NCBI GenBank assembly: GCA_023101885.1
Contig: JALPQD010000246.1
Span: 620,001-684,000, forward strand
DNA: 64,000 bases
Direction: 5' to 3'
Source of the DNA: Typhlomys cinereus
Lineage: Eukaryota > Chordata > Mammalia > Rodentia > Platacanthomyidae
Shown: in pieces, positions 60,119 to 64,000 of the stretch
Layout: each line of letters opens with the position of its first letter
Position numbering within the stretch: the first letter of the stretch is position 1
Program-made: the position numbers and the translations under genes
Notes under the pieces: generated by a model
Database searches by the model: none
What the model was told of the DNA's origin: nothing
Seen by the model: only the letters and a program-made list of their open reading frames with translations

Positions 60119-60168
<50 letters not shown>
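59845..60168 (+). mobile_element. Composite SINE with (CT)n-(CA)n tail
   Basis: Head gggctggagagatggctcag, B-box 'ggttctgacttcagaatcc', 'ggccctggtgggtgcagcc', 'gaatgattcctgaagttacc', 'cctccacagggacaca', then (CT)n at 60056-60095 and (CA)n at 60107-60164. No clear TSD, so it is older than the 50889 and 56002 copies. Confidence 0.9.
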
Positions 60169-60169
<1 letters not shown>

Positions 60170-61985
60170 AAATCTACTAATACATGTTTTACATTGTATA
60201 GCATAGTTGGAGTTACTTAGATTTTCCTTTTCAGTTTTCCATAGCATTCCAAAAGCAAGTAACTCACAGTTAAGAAACATAATTTCTCATACAGGAAAAT
60301 TTAACAATACCTGTCTGAGGCTTTTCAAAAAATCTAAATATGTTATTAAATTATTTTGAAGATTAATTTTGAGTTACAAGCAGAATTTTTCCCAGCAACA
60401 TGTATCTGAGTAGAAATGTTGGTGTTCAACATTAACGTCATTAGGAATCTGTCCCTGGAATCTCAGCCTACATATACTCTCCTCCTTTCAGTTCTTGTCA
60501 CCTTTGAAAGAATTCAGGCAAGACACATAGGAGCATTATAGAGGGCAGGTAGAGTCTTGCAGAATCAAGAAAAATGCAAGCTCAAGGGGAAAGAGTGGAC
60601 AATGTCCAAAATGTCTATTTCCTTAATTTACCCTTTCAACAAGCTTTGTACTTTTCTAAAACGTCTAGAACAGCATCTTCCCATGAAGTACTTTTCCTTG
60701 TCCAGTAGTTTAAAAGATCTGCTTGGTTTTACTCTTACTACAGGAGGCAATTAGATGTCTTTGTTCTTTATTAAATTTCCTGCTATACAATCACCTTCTA
60801 AGATTCAGGTCTCTGGGAACCATGTTTAGGTCAGCATCTAATAATGATTTAGGCACCTTCCTCATAGGGTCAGACATAAGACTCAAGTTCCATTCTTCAG
60901 ATTATTAATATTTTAGATAGTTCAAGCTTTCCATAGGCGCTTTACCCTGATGTCTCAAGCTTAATTGTATCTAACTAGCTATCTGGTGATATTATAGACA
61001 AGTATCACCTCTCATAGTTTGAAGTTCCATTTCCATCAGTGCTGTAGCACAGTCTTTAGCATTACAATTGATGATATGTTTCCCTTACTTCCTCTTATAA
61101 TTAATCTAATTGATAAACAGCTTTCCAAGAGAAAAAGTAGGTTTAGCATTCAAATGAATAAAACAAAGATGAGGAGATGTTTCTGGATTTTTGTGTGCAT
61201 AATAATATTTAATTAGGTAGGGATATCTTGTATCTCAACATTACATTACTACTAGTGTTGGCGCATATGGATAAATTACCCATTGACATTGTTGCATTCA
61301 AGTGTACTTAGTTTCTGGGATTTAATCATATCTTCTAGGTATAATACATATCAATGATTTTCAACTGTTGTTTAGCAAATGTCTTTTACATGAGAGGGAA
61401 ATCATTCACCTTTCTTCCTGGAAACCATTCTTCTAACCATGTAAATAATAAAATGGCATCAAACTAATTACTGTTCTCACCAGTCCTCTTTACTAACATG
61501 ATCATTGCCATCATCTGCCACCATTTTATTTGACGTTTTCCCCATCAAAAAGTATATTGCATGCACAGTATGATTCAGTCATTTCAGCTACTCAATTATA
61601 TAGACACATAATGATCATTTTTTCTTAACTGAGTGACAAAAAATGTAAGCAGAAAGAGACATGGTAATTTTCTTGCTGAAGAAAGACAACATTATACAGT
61701 AGGACTAAAATATATGGCCGTTTCAGCAAATATGTTAATCCTGGCAAGGAGAGGATTTTTGTAATGTCAGGTTGAATAGAAATATACATTAGACATTCCA
61801 GAAGAAACCTCAGTGTTTCTGAAACCAGGATTTTGTATTATATCACTCATTTTATCTTGCTTTATATTGCATAGTATAGCTTCAACCTATCTGATCACTT
61901 TATCTAGCTAATAAACTATTATAATCCAGGAGGGTTTTTGTTTTTAAGAAATTGAGCATATGGATGCCAAATTGATGGATGATCA
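60169..61985. other. Unique AT-rich sequence
   Basis: No gene or nameable repeat. Confidence 0.45.
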
Positions 61986-61989
61986 AATA

Positions 61990-62311
61990 CAGGGCTTTGT
62001 GCACATCTTTATTAGATATCTTTTGGTTATTTGTACAGCTGTGCCACCAATGTCACTAAATGAGACAGTAAAAAAAAATCTTTGTACTTGACTTTTTTCT
62101 CTATGCTGTTCTGTACTCCACATCTGTCTTTGGTTCTCATTTCTGAGACTGTGGGGTTTCTGGTACATAAAGAGTCTAAAGTCACAGCATGTCTGTCACA
62201 GCCTTGTTCACACGGCTTGGGTCTGTCTCTTAGTTCCATGGCTGTTCTGTCATCCTTTAGATAAATCTTCTGGTGATAGTCCACAAGATAAGGATCTTCA
62301 GCACAAGTCAT
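61990..62311 (-). other. Candidate terminal exon or transcript-like segment
   Basis: On the minus strand 'aatttaattcctgcag' precedes an ATG frame of 94 codons (62311 to 62027) with mixed, soluble-protein-like composition (MTCAEDPYLVDYHQKIYLKD...). An AATAAA signal follows at 62013-62008. I do not recognise the protein. An unlabelled LTR or chance are alternatives. The other strand is also open over part of it, which weakens the coding case. Confidence 0.2.
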
Positions 62312-62489
62312 CTGCAGGAATTAAATTTGGCACATAAGTTTTCACATCATTAGTTCCACATGCTGATTTCTTACACAGGTGTGAGGAATATTTTGCTCAA
62401 GGGAAAGTTTAGTTTCAATGCAGAAAAACATAACCTTGTTACCCAAGTATAACACCACCATTGCTTCCATATGCTTGCAGACCTCACAT

Positions 62490-62700
62490 TCTACCACCCC
62501 ACTGTAGTTTTAACATGGAAGGACCCACACAGGGTCACGTGTTTAAATATTTGGACACTGGATGGTGGTATTGCTCTGGGGGGATGTGAAATCTTTGCAG
62601 GATAGGGCTTAGCTGCAGAAATTAGGTCATCGGGGCGGGTCTTTGTAGCTGACAGCTCCCATGAGCTCTGCTTTCTTTCTTGTAGCATGTTGTACATGAG
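62490..62700 (+). mobile_element. ERVL-MaLR LTR fragment
   Basis: 'gtgtttaaatatttggacactgg' (62538-62560), 'gctctggggggatgtgaaatc', 'gggcttagctgcagaaattagg', 'tcatcggggcgggtcttt' and 'gagctctgctttc' follow the order of MaLR LTRs. The ends are not defined. Confidence 0.65.
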
Positions 62701-64000
62701 TGTCACATTCTCCTGTAGTCACATAGCCATAATTTTCTCATTGTAAATTACAGGCATGTCCTGATATACTGAGTCAAAATGAACCTTCCTACCTCAGGAG
62801 TTTCCTGTTAGTAAATTTATTACAGTGAATTAAAAAAATGCTTACATACCTCTTTATTTCAGTATAAGAAATGGGAGCCTACTTATATCAGAGGTACATG
62901 TTTTAAAATTATGAATTCATCTCATATGTAAAAAGAGTAACTGGAGCTGAGTATCTGACAATATTTTTTATTTCTTCAGCATCATGGGAAATTATTCAAT
63001 AAAAGGTGCTCTTTATATCATATGAAATCAAAAGTTCTGCCATGTGTGCAGTGATGTGCCTTTAATATCTCCAACTAGGCAGTCATTCATTTTATTTACT
63101 TTTCATGGTTTTATTGCTTTACATTCGATGTGGTACTGGGCTGAAGCATATTGATATTTGCTCATATTCATTTCACGTTTTTCTATTTATGTGTTTCCCC
63201 TTGGGTTCAGCTTTAAGGGGAAAAAAATCTTCAATCTATAGACTTTCTTCAAATCATCTAACATTTTTGCCTTTCTACTAAAGTGGAGCTGTTATTACCT
63301 CTCTGTTCCTTGTTTTGCTTCTACTTTAAAATTGGATTGGTGTGAACATGCCTGAGGCATTGAAAGACAATTATTTCCCTGATGTTCTTCTAGTGGCACA
63401 TTTTTTTTCCAAAACTTCTTTAGAAAGACATGGACTGCTAACATTTGAAAAGCCACAACAGTCCTCGTGAAGTGGTCGCTGATGTGGCTTTAACAGTCTG
63501 GTGAGAAATACTAAAAAAATGTCCCCAATATGGATTTTTAAGGTAGGCCTGAAATATATGTTCCAAGGTTATTACTGCAGCGTGGCCAGCATATGGGAAG
63601 TGCCTTCCAGAATTAAATGATCACATTACCAACATTGTGCATACATCTTGCATTGATGCCTCTTGTCACTTGAAAATTCTATTTGGGAAGACCTTGGTCT
63701 TCTGATTTGATAGTAAGTGTTTGTGCATTGCAACAGCAAAGGTGTTTGGCCATGCTGAGGTTTGAAATGAAATATCAGAGTTCAAGAATGAGGTTTACTA
63801 GGTTTAATGACAACAGCAAAAGTATTGGCCAGAAAATGAGATTTGAACTCAGAGTAACAGGAGTTAATACAAATGTCATTCAAGTTCCAAGTTTCAATTC
63901 TTCCAGTGGGCATTAGAGGGAATTAATGCTTCCTTGATTTAAAACCTTAGGATGACTTATGTTAAACGTGCACAATTTTCAGTTTTCTGTGATTTTTTTC
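62701..64000. other. Unique AT-rich sequence
   Basis: No gene or recognised repeat to the window end. The 77-codon frame at 63683-63916 has no family support. Confidence 0.45.

Noticed and set aside
1..64000. Bacterial or viral operon structure
   Set aside because: No gene density, ribosome binding sites or long ORFs. The repeat content is mammalian.

Overview
The window looks like AT-rich, intergenic or deep-intronic DNA from a mammal, and specifically a rodent. The evidence is the repeats: LINE-1 (L1) ORF2 and 3' UTR sequence, B4/ID-type SINEs headed by 'ggctggagagatggctcag', ERVL-MaLR and ERVL LTRs with 5-bp target-site duplications (TSDs), and many (CA)n, (CT)n, (GATA)n and (TTCC)n microsatellites. 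RSINE1/B4-like SINEs suggest a mouse-like (myomorph) rodent. The main L1 and SINE families do not match mouse or rat copies as I remember them, so a less-studied lineage (jerboa, jumping mouse or a relative) is a guess I cannot test here. I recognise no intact protein-coding gene. The reading frames of 60-200 codons are almost all repeat-derived or low-complexity.

Layout. 1-8.8 kb is mostly unique AT-rich sequence with microsatellites, old SINE pieces and an ERVL-like LTR fragment. 8.8-15 kb is a three-level nest: an ancient L1 on the minus strand is split by a lineage-specific minus-strand L1 (9431-13576), which is itself split by a twin-primed (5'-inverted) L1 (10164-12750). Each of the two younger insertions has a TSD. 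A solo MaLR LTR follows at 13874-14224. 15-27.6 kb is mostly unique, with scattered old SINEs, one candidate exon with good splice-site matches (24062-24219) and a long compound tetranucleotide microsatellite. A 5'-truncated L1 with a 13-bp TSD lies at 27635-29406. From 29.8 to 41 kb there are fragments of older L1 families and a 74-bp tandem duplication. 43.5-54.7 kb is repeat-dense: a solo MaLR LTR with TSD, a 400-bp L1 with a 50-bp inversion and TSD, a 2-kb twin-primed L1 with TSD, young SINEs with TSDs, an ERVL LTR with TSD beside a MaLR fragment, and an L1 3' UTR stub. 55.9-64 kb carries more SINEs, an MLT1-like LTR, a MaLR fragment and a possible minus-strand terminal exon near 62 kb.

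There is no gene system acting together here. The coherent story is retrotransposition. One L1 family supplied six insertions, three of them with twin-priming inversions. A tRNA-like-headed SINE family, presumably moved by that L1, supplied at least five copies whose 3' tails are (CA)n-rich. The most unusual single signals are a 30-bp block shared between an L1 ORF2 fragment and DNA 1.37 kb downstream (50135-50164 and 51505-51534), and an antisense 78-codon reading frame kept open in three L1 3' UTR copies.
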